64,000 nucleotides of DNA, from assembly GCF_000092825.1 (NCBI RefSeq), contig NC_014168.1, forward strand, positions 62,001-126,000, read 5' to 3'. Positions 7,721 through 16,032 of this stretch are shown here, one piece after another (within the stretch, counting starts at the first letter, position 1; the number at the start of each line of letters is the position of its first letter). The notes beneath the pieces were generated by a model. The model ran no database searches. It was not told the DNA's origin and saw nothing but the letters and a program-made list of their open reading frames with translations. This DNA is from Segniliparus rotundus DSM 44985 (lineage in GTDB: Bacteria; Actinomycetota; Actinomycetes; Mycobacteriales; Mycobacteriaceae). The position numbers and the translations under genes are program-made.

Positions 7721-7927
7721 CGGCGATCCGTAGACGTTTTGCTGCAGGCTTGCAGTCGTCCGGTTCGCATCAGTAACCACAAGAAGACAGCTCACGAGCA
7801 AGCTTTCATAAGCCAGCTACTCCTCTGCGTTATTTCTGGTCCGGTGCAGCCGGTAAGAACACCCAGGACGACCGCGCTATGCTCGTGCGCAGCGCCATCA
7901 GCGCGCGCCGGATGGATCGGAGGAACG

Positions 7928-9202
7928 ATGAGCGCATTCGGCGCGGAGGCGGTGGCTTTCCTGCTGCTGCTCGCGGTGTTGGTGTTCGCGGTCGCGCGTC
8001 CGAAAGGGCTGCCGGAGGCGGCGGCGGCGGTCCCTGCCGCTGGGCTCGCGGTCCTCGCGGGGACGGTGTCCTGGTCGGAGGCGGTGGCGGAGTCGGCGGG
8101 GTTGTTGCCGGTGGTGGGTTTTCTGGCGGCGGTGTTGGTGCTGGCGGAGCTGTGCGACGCGGAAGGCGTGTTCCGGTATTGCGGTTCGGTGATGGCGCGC
8201 GGGGTGGCGGACCCGGTCGGGTTGTTCGGCCGGGTGTTCCTGGCGGCCTGCGCGGTGACGGCGGTGTTGAGCCTGGACGCGACGGTGGTGCTGCTGACTC
8301 CGGTGGTGTTCTCCACGGCGGCCCGGCTCGGTTTCCGCCCGAAGCCGCACGTCTACGCGTGCGCGCATTTGTCGAACACCGGCTCGTTGCTGTTGCCGGT
8401 GTCGAATCTGACGAACTTGTTGGCTTTTTCCGCGTGCGGCTTGAGTTTCGCGGGCTTCGCGGGGGTGATGGCGGCGCCGCAGCTCGCGGCCGTGGCGGCG
8501 GAGTACGCGGTGTTGCGGTTGTTCTTCTCGAAAGATTTGGCGGGTTCGGGCTTGGCGGGCGCTGTGCCCCGGGGGCAGGAGGAGCCGCAGGGGCAACGCG
8601 CTCCGGTGTTCGCGTTGGCGGTGCTGGGATGCGTGTTGGCGGGTTTCGTGGCGGTGCAGGCGGCTGGGGCGAGTCCTGCGTGGGCGGCGCTGGCCGGGGC
8701 GGTGGCCCTCGGGGTCCGCTCGCTCGCGGCGGGCCGCACCAGTGTCGCGAAGATCGCTGGTTCGGCGCAGCCGCTGTTTTTGGTGTTTGTGCTCGCGTTG
8801 GGGGTGGTGGTGCGCGCTGTGGCGGACAACGGGCTGTCCGGGTTGTTGTCACGGACGTTGCCCCACGGCGAAGGCCTGGCCGCTTTGGCGGGGTTCGCCC
8901 TGGTGGCCGCGTTGGTTTCGAATGTCATCAATAATCTTCCAGCGGCTTTGGCGCTGGTGCCGCTGGCGGCGGCGGCGGGGCCGGGCGCGGTCCTGGCGGT
9001 GCTGCTCGGGGTGAACATCGGCCCGAACCTCACCTATGCGGGTTCGTTGGCGACGTTGCTGTGGCGGCGGGTCGCGCAGCGCAACGGGCATGCGGTGCGG
9101 TTGCGTGAGTTCACGCGTTTGGGGGCGTTGTCCACCCCGGCCGCGTTGGCGGCCGGGGTGCTCGGGCTGTGGCTTTCGCTGCGGGTCGGGGGTGTGCGAT
9201 GA
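7928..9202 (+). CDS. ArsB/NhaD-like ion transporter (SLC13/IT superfamily)
   Basis: 424 residues from ATG 7928 behind GGAGGA; a longer frame to 7739 lacks a ribosome site. About eleven transmembrane helices. Two inverted-repeat motifs typical of the ion transporter superfamily are visible: LSLDATVVLLTPVVF with LSNTGSLLLPVSNLTNLLAF in the first half, and SNVINNLPAALALVPL with GVNIGPNLTYAGSLATLLW in the second. These fit ArsB arsenite pumps and related Na+/H+ or anion carriers. No arsR or arsC is adjacent, so arsenite specificity is not supported by context. It is coupled by ATGA overlap to the MFS gene downstream. Confidence 0.75.
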   Translation: MSAFGAEAVAFLLLLAVLVFAVARPKGLPEAAAAVPAAGLAVLAGTVSWSEAVAESAGLLPVVGFLAAVLVLAELCDAEGVFRYCGSVMARGVADPVGLFGRVFLAACAVTAVLSLDATVVLLTPVVFSTAARLGFRPKPHVYACAHLSNTGSLLLPVSNLTNLLAFSACGLSFAGFAGVMAAPQLAAVAAEYAVLRLFFSKDLAGSGLAGAVPRGQEEPQGQRAPVFALAVLGCVLAGFVAVQAAGASPAWAALAGAVALGVRSLAAGRTSVAKIAGSAQPLFLVFVLALGVVVRAVADNGLSGLLSRTLPHGEGLAALAGFALVAALVSNVINNLPAALALVPLAAAAGPGAVLAVLLGVNIGPNLTYAGSLATLLWRRVAQRNGHAVRLREFTRLGALSTPAALAAGVLGLWLSLRVGGVR

Positions 9203-10395
9203 CGGCTGTTGCGTCTGCGCGCACGGTGCGGGGGTTGGACGGGCTGGTGTTCTTCCTCGCGGATGTGCAAAGCGGGTTGGGCCCTTTCCTCGCGGTGTAT
9301 CTGGCTTCGCGGGGTTGGGACGAGCAGCGGGTCGGGATCGCGCTGACGGTCGGGGGTCTTGCGGCGATCGTGTTCCAGGCCCCGGCGGGGGCGCTGGTGG
9401 ACCGGCTTCGCGCGAAGCGGGCGTTGACGGCGGCGGCGGTCGCGGCCTTGGCCTGCGCGGCGCTCGCGGTGGCTTTCGTGCCCAGGTTTTGGCCGGTGCT
9501 GGGGGCGCAGGCGGTGATCGGCGCCGCTGGCACGGTGTTCGGCCCGATGATGTGCGCGCTGGCGCTGGGGGTGGTCGGCCCCGCCGGGTTCGACCGTCGG
9601 CAGGGCCGCAATCAGTCGCTGAACTCCGCTGGCAATGTGTTCGCGGCGGTGTCCATGGGTTTGCTGGGGTATTACGTCTCGAATCGCAGCGTTTTCTTTT
9701 TCGCGGCGGCGTGCGCGGTGCCGGTGTTTTTGTCGTTGCGCGCCATCCGCGCGGAGGAGATCGACCATGCGGCGGCGCGTGGTTCCGCGCCGTCGGCCAG
9801 CGGTTCCGGCGGGAGCCGGGGCATGTTCTCCGACTGGCGGCTCGGCGTGTTCTTAGTGTGCGCGGTGATGTTCCATTTCGCGAACGCGGCGATGCTGCCG
9901 CTGCTCGGCGAGCGTCTCGCGAAAGGCCAGGGGGCGAGTTCCATGATGTTCATGTCCGCCTGCGTCATCACCACGCAGCTGGTGATCGCTTGCATTGCCG
10001 CGCCGGTCGGGGCGCTCGCGGGCTCATGGGGGCGCAAACCGTTGCTGCTCGTCGCCTTCGCTGTGCTTCCGGTCCGGGGGGTGTTGTACACCTTGACGGA
10101 CAGCACGGTCTCGCTTGTCGCGATCCAGGTCCTCGACGGGATCGGCGCAGGTGTGTTCGGCGTGGTTTCTGTGCTGGTCATCGCCGACCTGACCAAGGGC
10201 ACGGGGCGGTTCAACTTGGTCCTTGGCCTGATGAGCACGGCGGTCGCGGTGGGGGCGTCGCTGAGCCAGACCGTCGCGGGCTCCATCGCCCACCACGGTG
10301 GGTTCGACGCGGCGATGCTTTCCCTCGCGGGGATCGCCGCCGCCGCGTTCCTGCTTTTGGCCGTGCGGATGCCGGAAACCCGCACCAGCGGCTGA
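9199..10395 (+). CDS. MFS transporter
   Basis: 398 residues from ATG 9199, which overlaps the stop of the ArsB-like gene, so the two are one transcription unit. Twelve transmembrane segments; the loop after helix 2 reads GALVDRLRAKR, and a second basic loop (GSWGRKPLL) starts the C-terminal half. The central loop (about 190-215) is Ser/Gly-rich. The overall pattern fits the drug/sugar type MFS. Coupling to an ion pump suggests joint export of a toxic compound, but nothing in the sequence names it. Confidence 0.75.
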   Translation: MTAVASARTVRGLDGLVFFLADVQSGLGPFLAVYLASRGWDEQRVGIALTVGGLAAIVFQAPAGALVDRLRAKRALTAAAVAALACAALAVAFVPRFWPVLGAQAVIGAAGTVFGPMMCALALGVVGPAGFDRRQGRNQSLNSAGNVFAAVSMGLLGYYVSNRSVFFFAAACAVPVFLSLRAIRAEEIDHAAARGSAPSASGSGGSRGMFSDWRLGVFLVCAVMFHFANAAMLPLLGERLAKGQGASSMMFMSACVITTQLVIACIAAPVGALAGSWGRKPLLLVAFAVLPVRGVLYTLTDSTVSLVAIQVLDGIGAGVFGVVSVLVIADLTKGTGRFNLVLGLMSTAVAVGASLSQTVAGSIAHHGGFDAAMLSLAGIAAAAFLLLAVRMPETRTSG

Positions 10396-10472
10396 AAAGC
10401 CGTTCCTGGCGTGGGCGGGCTCGTCCCGCGCACGACAACCGCTGTGGCAAAGGAGGGGAGGTTCCATGTGCC

Positions 10473-10655
10473 CGGCCCGAACTCGCCGTGGCGATGGCCG
10501 CGGGTTCGTTCATGGCGTTCGGCCAGCTGCTTCGCGAACGGCCTGATCTCGATGACAGCGAGGCCGCCGAACGTGTTGCGCAGAACCAGCTCCGCCTTTT
10601 CGACCGGCCCCTTCACGAGGCGCAGGAGGTGTGTTCTTGCCCGTTGCCGCAGCTC
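10473..10655 (+). pseudogene. Possible remnant of a TetR regulator C-terminus
   Basis: One frame reads ELAVAMAAGSFMAFGQLLRE and continues with RPDLDDSEAAERVAQNQLRL and FDRPLHEAQEVCSCPLPQL. This resembles the last two helices of TetR-family ligand domains, where a pattern like RPD-(D)-A-x-x-x-A-x-N-x-L-R-x-x-G-L-P-x-x-E-A ends the protein. No helix-turn-helix part lies upstream in any frame. Downstream the frame runs into AT-rich, non-coding sequence. If correct, a regulator of the adjacent transporters was lost. Confidence 0.35.
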
Positions 10656-10735
10656 AGCGGCTTTTCTCGCCCCGCTCGTCGTCCTTGCCCCGGACGCCGG
10701 GCGCACCAGGAATTGCACATCGTTATAACAAAAAT

Positions 10736-11215
10736 ACATAGTATTTCTATATGCGTGAAACGGATAGGAAGAACGAATCTACATCGCCGAAAGTGATTCA
10801 GGACACTTTCCGCGCGTTGAGCTTGCCAAGCGGTCGCGGGGTGGTTATCGTCAAGCATCCATTAATTAACGGGTTGAATAAGTGAAAGCCCGAATTAATT
10901 GGAATCGAGGGTTTTGTCAACGACGACTCGCGAATCACTGGGGATTTGCACTGGCGAATCAGTGACGATTTGCGTTGATTACTGACGTGCTCGACCAAGG
11001 GGGTCGGACCGTTTCTTTTCTGAGCTATCCAGAAGACGTTTTTTGGTGCTCAAAATGTCTGAACAGGACTTGAAATTTATTCGTTTGCCTGGGTTTTTGC
11101 GTTGCGAGGCCGGGCGGGCTCGTTGTTGGCGCCCGCTGGGGGAATGTGAATTTCAGTTCAATTGGTGAAAGTGACAGTTGTTCAATTTTTAATTGAAAAA
11201 GTGAGGAAAAACGAT
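10736..11215 (+). promoter_or_regulatory. AT-rich control region upstream of the porin cassette
   Basis: About 480 bases of much lower GC than anything nearby, with no gene seen. It contains runs such as TTAATTAACGGG and GAATTAATTGG, a pair of 19-base direct repeats (10931-10973), a CGACC/GGTCG inverted repeat near 10991, and a small hairpin TTCAAT-N5-ATTGAA at 11181-11197 immediately before the GAGGAAA ribosome site (11203-11209) of mspA. I infer that it drives the porin operon. The exact -10 and -35 could not be chosen with confidence. Confidence 0.45.
10931..10973 (+). repeat. Two imperfect 19-base direct repeats
   Basis: CGAATCACTGGGGATTTGC at 10931-10949 and CGAATCAGTGACGATTTGC at 10955-10973 differ at three positions and start 24 bases apart, about two helical turns, so two protein copies could bind the same face. 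They lie about 240 bases before the porin start codon. Confidence 0.5.
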
Positions 11216-12007
11216 ATGTTTGACGCAATCTTCCGTAGCAATGAAGTGGGTGCTGTGTCCAAGGTTTCCGGGCGAACTAAACGGTATCGAGTTCGCAAAA
11301 ACACTACTCTGGGAGCGTTGTCCGCCGCTTTGTTCACAGCAGTCCTGGGGGCTTCTTCGTCGTACGGACAGGGATTGCCGGACACTGTGTTGCACGATGT
11401 GTCCGAAGATGGCTGGGAAATGGTCGTTGAGACGTTGGACGAGGAAGTGAACCCGGTCGCGAACTTGGCGGACACGGCGTTCACCCGTGAGGGCTTCGTC
11501 CAATTGACCGGCGTCGGCAAGATCCTGGGCAAAGGGAAATACCCAGTGACGGCGGCGGAGCTGATTATCGGGTATCAGATCGGTTGCCAGATCGACGTGA
11601 GCCAAGGCGTCACCCTCGGCGGCAGCCTCGGAGCCAGCGCGGGAGTCGACGCCTACCAGGGCGTGGGCGTCGGCGGCATCGGCGGCGCGGGCACCCTCGT
11701 TCCTCCGATCGGCGGCGCGATCATCGGCGGCGGCGGCGCGGTCGGCGGCGCTATCCTGCACGAAGGGGCCAATGCCAGCATCGGCGGCAGCGTCCAGTTC
11801 ACGCTGCGTCCCGGCGGAATCGTCGCGATCCCGATGGACCGCATCCCCCTCAAGGGCAGCGAGGCGAGGTTGCGGGTGCGGAATGTGAACGTGAAGATCG
11901 ACGCCTGCGGCGGCCCGGTCAACGTGCGCTCGTTCGCCCTGCTGAGCCTGACCACGGACTACTCGCACTCCACCTTGGCCACCTACGGCACCGAGTACCC
12001 CATCTAA
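11216..12007 (+). CDS. mspA: MspA-family outer-membrane porin
   Basis: 263 residues from ATG 11216 with a strong GAGGAAA site. A long basic lead (to about residue 29, ending RTKRYRVRKN) precedes the hydrophobic core TLGALSAALFTAVLG; cleavage is likely near SSSYG-QG (residue 51). The mature part shows MspA hallmarks: TREGFVQLTG near the start, ELIIGYQIGCQIDV, a Gly-rich beta region (about 130-185), a strand-rich end and a final TYGTEY. Two cysteines (GYQIGC and KIDACGG) could form a disulphide. They are absent from M. smegmatis MspA but, to my knowledge, present in relatives from other mycolic-acid genera. MspA proteins form octameric channels for small hydrophilic solutes in the mycolate outer membrane. 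It leads a three-gene cassette. Confidence 0.88.
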   Translation: MFDAIFRSNEVGAVSKVSGRTKRYRVRKNTTLGALSAALFTAVLGASSSYGQGLPDTVLHDVSEDGWEMVVETLDEEVNPVANLADTAFTREGFVQLTGVGKILGKGKYPVTAAELIIGYQIGCQIDVSQGVTLGGSLGASAGVDAYQGVGVGGIGGAGTLVPPIGGAIIGGGGAVGGAILHEGANASIGGSVQFTLRPGGIVAIPMDRIPLKGSEARLRVRNVNVKIDACGGPVNVRSFALLSLTTDYSHSTLATYGTEYPI

Positions 12008-12114
12008 ATCAGAAACCACTTTTGATGTGGGAATACGCCAGAGAAAGATCATGTCTTCATCCCACGCGCGGCTTCGCCGCTGAAGCGGGGATACTCAGAA
12101 AGGAAGAACTTCAC

Positions 12115-12690
12115 ATGAGGAAATGGGCCTTGAGTTCCATCTTCGTCGGATTGCTGTTCGCTCCGTCCGCAGCCGCCGACCCGGTTCTGCCGGTTCCGTC
12201 GGACCCGTACGGCGGCGGGGGAATCTACGGCGAGACCTCGCCGTACGCCCAAGGGCCGAATCCGGGCGCGGCGTTGCCACAGCCGGGTTTGATCTCGGGG
12301 ACGGTCCCCGGCTCGAACGCTCCGTTGGCCACGGAATTGAGCACCGGCACCAGCGGTGTGCGGCCAGGGACGAACGCCCTGGTCCCAGGGTCGTTGAGCC
12401 ACAACCCTGCCCCTGATTTCCCGGACAACTATTTCCAAGGCCCGGCGCAGAGCCTGCCGGGCCAGCCCCCGCCCAAGGTGACGCCCGCGCTGACCCAACC
12501 GGCTCCGGACCACAAGTGGGGCCCGATCGCGCAGGGCGGGGACTCGAACCCCGAGGACCCGGAGAACACCGAGTCCGCCCCGGACGCCTCGATGGCCCGC
12601 CAACTTGAGCCGGAGGCGGGCGAGGAGGAAGACGAGCCCACCGGCGACCAGTCCTTCGCCAGCCAGCTCAACTCGGACGACGACGAATGA
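12115..12690 (+). CDS. Exported Pro/Asp/Glu-rich protein of the porin cassette
   Basis: 191 residues, ATG 12115 behind AAAGGAAG. A short signal peptide (KWALSSIFVGLLFAPSAAA, cleavage about residue 21) is followed by a Gly/Pro/Asn-rich, low-complexity chain with no Cys, ending in a strongly acidic tail (EAGEEEDEPTGD, NSDDDE). It looks intrinsically disordered. A small hairpin (GCGGC-TTC-GCCGC, near 12068-12080) lies in the 107 bases after the porin stop and might lower readthrough. The stop overlaps the ATG of the third gene. No known family is recognised. An accessory role with the porin or the cell wall is inferred from the operon. Confidence 0.65.
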   Translation: MRKWALSSIFVGLLFAPSAAADPVLPVPSDPYGGGGIYGETSPYAQGPNPGAALPQPGLISGTVPGSNAPLATELSTGTSGVRPGTNALVPGSLSHNPAPDFPDNYFQGPAQSLPGQPPPKVTPALTQPAPDHKWGPIAQGGDSNPEDPENTESAPDASMARQLEPEAGEEEDEPTGDQSFASQLNSDDDE

Positions 12691-13313
12691 CGGGGCAGAG
12701 TCTGCGGACTGCTGCGAGCGGCGCGCTCCTTGTGGGCGCGCTGCTCGTGGCGGGCTGGTCGGGCAATTCCGCGGCCGACCCCGACTTCCCGGACATCCCG
12801 CAGGCGAATGCGGACGTGTCCCAAGAGTCAGGCGCGGCGCAACAGCGCCAAGGCTCCACGGAGCAGAGCACGGCGGAAGAGGACACAGCCGGACAGGCCA
12901 CAGCGCCGGAGGACGACAACGCCCCCGCCGACGGTTTGGCTTCGCCGCAGGACTGCGTCGTCATCAAACACCTTGTCGCGCACGTCGACGTCCTCCTGCA
13001 GCGCCAAGTCTCGGTGACGCAGGGGTTCCCGACGGGCAAGGAAGGCGAACAGGCCGTGTCGCTGGACCTCGACCTGCTGAACCAAGCCCTGCCGTTCCTC
13101 GTCGGCGCGGAGACGGGCGTCCAAGACGCGGTCCAGCGCGCCAAGGTGACGAAGTACAAAAACGATCTCGGCCAGCTCAGCCTTGTCCTTGCTGAGCGAA
13201 AGACGCAGAACCTGTCGGCTCCTGCGCCGTACGCGTGGGTGGACAAGCTGTCTGCGGCGAGCAACCAGGCGGGCCGCGATTACCTGGACATCGGGAACAG
13301 CTGCGTCGTATGA
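12687..13313 (+). CDS. Exported helical protein of the porin cassette
   Basis: 208 residues; ATG 12687 overlaps the previous stop (ATGA). A signal peptide (about 1-29, cleavage near NSAAD) leads to an acidic Gln/Glu/Ala-rich linker (30-85). A compact, mostly helical domain follows, starting DCVVIKHLVAHVDVLLQRQV and ending GNSCVV; its two cysteines, near the start and end, could be disulphide-bonded. I do not recognise the family. The gene ends 16 bases before a large terminator hairpin, so the porin cassette is complete. Confidence 0.65.
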   Translation: MTGQSLRTAASGALLVGALLVAGWSGNSAADPDFPDIPQANADVSQESGAAQQRQGSTEQSTAEEDTAGQATAPEDDNAPADGLASPQDCVVIKHLVAHVDVLLQRQVSVTQGFPTGKEGEQAVSLDLDLLNQALPFLVGAETGVQDAVQRAKVTKYKNDLGQLSLVLAERKTQNLSAPAPYAWVDKLSAASNQAGRDYLDIGNSCVV

Positions 13314-13329
13314 GCGCTGGCGGACTTCC

Positions 13330-13381
13330 GAGACGTTTTTGCCCGGCCCCGGCGCTTGTCGGGGCCGGGCAAAAACGTCTC
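13330..13381. terminator. Strong bidirectional terminator
   Basis: A perfect 22-bp inverted repeat (13330-13351 with 13360-13381, loop of 8). The outer stem is AGACGTTTTT against AAAAACGTCT and the inner part GC-rich, so each strand shows a GC stem followed by a T run. It separates the rightward porin cassette from the leftward phoPR operon. Confidence 0.9.
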
Positions 13382-13445
13382 AGAACAGGTCATCCCGTCG
13401 TCGGGGACGGCTCTTTCGGCGGGAGTCCGAAGCCTTTGGCTCCGG

Positions 13446-15155
13446 TCACTCGTCCGCCACATACAGCTCGTCGTCCTCTTCCGGGCCGGCGGCGAGGCGG
13501 GGCAGAGTGACGCGCAACGTCGTCCCGACGCCGAGCTCGCTGCGCACCGAGGCATGCCCGCCGTGGGCTCGCACGATGGCGTTGACAATGGCCAGGCCCA
13601 GCCCGGAACCGCCGCTGGAGCGCGTTCGCGAGGGATCGACTCGGTAAAACCGCTCAAAGACGCGCTCGGCGTCCTCCGGCGCCAGCCCCGGCCCGGTGTC
13701 GCAGACCTCCACAAGCACGTCGTGGGCGTCCCCGCCCAGCGAGAGCGTGACCGTCGCGTCCTCCCCCGTGTGCAGCAGGGCGTTGCTCACCAGGTTCGAA
13801 AGCACCTGCCGCAACGAGGCGTCGTCGCCGAGGACCACGGGCGCCCCGCCGGATGGTTGGAACTCGAACCGGATGGTCCGGCTCGGGGCTATGGCCTTGG
13901 CGTCATGCACCGCGTCGGTCATGAGCTGGAGCATGTCCACAGGCTCTTTCTCCAGCGGGCGTTCCTCGTCGGTGCGGGCCAGCACGAGCAGGTCTTCGAC
14001 GAGTTTGCCCATGCGGATCGCCTCGCTTTCGATCCTGGACATCGCGATTGTGGTCGAGACCCCCGCGCCTGTGCGGTGCAATTCCGCGAACCCGCGCATC
14101 GCCGTGAGCGGGGTGCGCAGCTCATGGCTCGCGTCGGCGACGAATTGGCGCATCCTGCGCTCGGAGCTTTTCGCTTTCTCCTCGGAGGCCAACGTCGCGG
14201 CGAAGGCGTGTTGGATCTGCGCCAACATCGAGTTCAGCGCCTTCGAGAGCCTGCCGACTTCGGTGCGTTCCCCCCAGTCCGGCACTCGGCGCTCCAAGTC
14301 GCCAGCCGCGATCTGATTCGCGGTACGCTCCACCTCCACCAGGGGCCGCAGGCTCCACCGCACCAAGAAGTACCCGGCGAGCCCGAGCACGAGCAGCACC
14401 CCGGTCCCGATGGCCAATTGCAGGGTCAGCAGCGAGGACAGGTTGCCGTCGACGTCGGAGAGCTCGCTGGCGACGACAATGTCGCCGTGCAGGCTCGGAA
14501 CCCACACCGCGCGCCAACGGACCTGCGAGTCTCCTTCGGAAGCCACGGTCTGCGGCGTCCGCAGCTCCCAGAGGTCGGCGGGGATCTTCGGCGCGATGAC
14601 TGTGCCGTCCGCCCCTCGGAAACGGCCGTACACCCGGTCGCCCACCCGGACGTAGTACCGCGCGGACGAGGCTCCTTCCGAGGAGATGGGCGCGACGGAG
14701 GGCTCAGGGGCGCCGTCGGCGGGTTGGGAAAGCTCCGGGCTCGGCTGCTGCTCCGTGCGCAGCGTCGGCGGCGTTGCCTGCGCGCTGGTCGTGCTCGGCG
14801 GCGTTGCCTGCGCGCTGGTCGTGCTCGGCGGCGATTCGGAAGGGGCGCCTGATTCGGAAGGCACGCCGGGGTAGCTGATGGACGGGATGGGCATCCCCGG
14901 TGGAATGGGCGGTTTGAGCGGGCGATCCGATATTCGTTGGGCGACGCCGGTGATGTCCTGGTCGATGCGGTCCATCACGGAACGCTGGAAGCTGATGGTG
15001 ACGATCGCGTCGCTCACCAGGACGCCGCCCCCGACCAGGACCAGCATCAAAGAGACGAGTGTCAGCCACAGCGGCAGTTTCCGGGCTTGGGGGCTCCGGC
15101 GGCGGCTTTCCCCCTCCTGCGGCGTCAACGCGGCTTCGCGGTCAACGCGGCTCAC
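13446..15155 (-). CDS. phoR: Sensor histidine kinase PhoR
   Basis: 569 residues from GTG 15155, which overlaps the end of phoP. Order: first transmembrane segment (about 28-50), a periplasmic sensor region to about 235, second transmembrane segment (about 240-262), HAMP (to about 315), HisKA with FVADASHELRTPLTAMRGFAE, and HATPase_c with NLVSNAL, DTGPGL, FERFYR and GGSGLGLAIV. The C-terminal half follows M. tuberculosis PhoR closely. The sensor region is enlarged by some 70-80 residues of Pro/Ser/Thr, including the repeated block PPSTTSAQAT, so the protein is longer than the 485 residues usual in M. tuberculosis. It phosphorylates PhoP and is expected to sense acid or envelope stress. A longer start at 15170 is possible. 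Confidence 0.9.
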   Translation of the reverse strand: MSRVDREAALTPQEGESRRRSPQARKLPLWLTLVSLMLVLVGGGVLVSDAIVTISFQRSVMDRIDQDITGVAQRISDRPLKPPIPPGMPIPSISYPGVPSESGAPSESPPSTTSAQATPPSTTSAQATPPTLRTEQQPSPELSQPADGAPEPSVAPISSEGASSARYYVRVGDRVYGRFRGADGTVIAPKIPADLWELRTPQTVASEGDSQVRWRAVWVPSLHGDIVVASELSDVDGNLSSLLTLQLAIGTGVLLVLGLAGYFLVRWSLRPLVEVERTANQIAAGDLERRVPDWGERTEVGRLSKALNSMLAQIQHAFAATLASEEKAKSSERRMRQFVADASHELRTPLTAMRGFAELHRTGAGVSTTIAMSRIESEAIRMGKLVEDLLVLARTDEERPLEKEPVDMLQLMTDAVHDAKAIAPSRTIRFEFQPSGGAPVVLGDDASLRQVLSNLVSNALLHTGEDATVTLSLGGDAHDVLVEVCDTGPGLAPEDAERVFERFYRVDPSRTRSSGGSGLGLAIVNAIVRAHGGHASVRSELGVGTTLRVTLPRLAAGPEEDDELYVADE

Positions 15156-15864
15156 GCAGCACGTACCCAACGCCCCGGAGCGTCTGCAGCATCTTCTTCT
15201 CGCCGGTGTCGATTTTCCGGCGCAGGTACGACACGTAGGACTCGACCACGTTCATGTCGCCGCCGAAGTCGTAGTGCCAGACGTGTTCGAGGATTTGGCG
15301 TTTGGACAGCACGATCCTCGCGTTGACCATGAAATACCGCAGCAGGGTGAACTCGGTGGGGGACAGGGGCACGAGGACGCCCGCCTTCCACACTTCGTGG
15401 GTCTCCTCGTTGAGCTCGATGTCTTCGAAGACGAGCGTGGGGGATTCCCGCGCGCCGTCGCTCTTGCCCGCCCGGCGCAGGATCACCCGCAGCCGTGCCA
15501 CCACCTCTTCAAGGCTGAACGGTTTGGTGACATAGTCGTCCCCGCCGATGGTGAGCCCGGTGAGCTTGTCCTCCAACGAGTCGCGCGCGGTGAGGAAAAG
15601 GACCGGGCATTCCGTGCCCATCTCCCGCACGCGGCGCAGCAAGGTGTACCCGTCCATTCCGGGGAGCATGACGTCGAGGATCATCGCGTCTGGCGGCTCT
15701 TTGGTCACCACGGCCAGCGCGTCGGTGGGATTGTGCGCTTCTTTGACGCTGAACCCTTGGGCCAGGAGGCACTCGCGGAGCAGGTAGGCGATGTTCGGCT
15801 CGTCGTCAACGATGAGAATGGACGAGGTGTGGGCCGCCGAGTTGGACGCCAACGTTGCAGTCAT
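15142..15864 (-). CDS. phoP: Response regulator PhoP
   Basis: 240 residues. Receiver domain: acidic pocket ILIVDDEPN, phosphoacceptor Asp in MILDVMLPGMDGY, Thr in LFLTARDS, Lys in YVTKPFSLEEVVARLRVILRR. The OmpR-type winged helix ends with VESYVSYLRRKIDTGEKK and LRGVGYVLREPR, matching mycobacterial PhoP almost residue for residue in these stretches. The pair controls sulfolipid, acyltrehalose and ESX-1 related genes in M. tuberculosis; the regulon here is unknown. A PhoP-like direct repeat lies 45 bases upstream of the start, suggesting autoregulation. Confidence 0.95.
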   Translation of the reverse strand: MTATLASNSAAHTSSILIVDDEPNIAYLLRECLLAQGFSVKEAHNPTDALAVVTKEPPDAMILDVMLPGMDGYTLLRRVREMGTECPVLFLTARDSLEDKLTGLTIGGDDYVTKPFSLEEVVARLRVILRRAGKSDGARESPTLVFEDIELNEETHEVWKAGVLVPLSPTEFTLLRYFMVNARIVLSKRQILEHVWHYDFGGDMNVVESYVSYLRRKIDTGEKKMLQTLRGVGYVLREPR

Positions 15865-15908
15865 GGTGTTTATTGTGTGGCGCCACCCCGAGAGTAGGGT
15901 GAGAGAAG

Positions 15909-15926
15909 TCTGTGAATCAGTTGTGA
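15909..15926 (-). promoter_or_regulatory. Probable PhoP box (autoregulatory)
   Basis: Read on the minus strand the site is TCACAAC-TGAT-TCACAGA: two 7-base half-sites with a 4-base spacer. This is the architecture of the described mycobacterial PhoP motif (TCACAGC-N4-TCACAGC), matching at 6 and 6 of 7 positions. It lies 45 bases before the phoP start codon. Confidence 0.7.
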
Positions 15927-16032
15927 ATGTCCCGAGGTTGTGCTTGGAGCCGCTGCCGGGCCCTGGCCAAGCCAGCGCGGGCTCGGCGAAGACGGGTCGA
16001 GCGCAGACTGGCCCGGTGCGCGGGTTCGCCGG

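Noticed and set aside
7739-7927. N-terminal extension of the ArsB-like transporter
   Set aside because: The extra 63 codons lack a ribosome site and are hydrophilic, Cys- and Arg-rich; ATG 7928 behind GGAGGA begins a normal first membrane helix.
13356-14852. Rightward open frame opposite phoR
   Set aside because: Histidine kinase motifs on the minus strand are unambiguous, and the plus frame is Arg/Gly/His-rich shadow.
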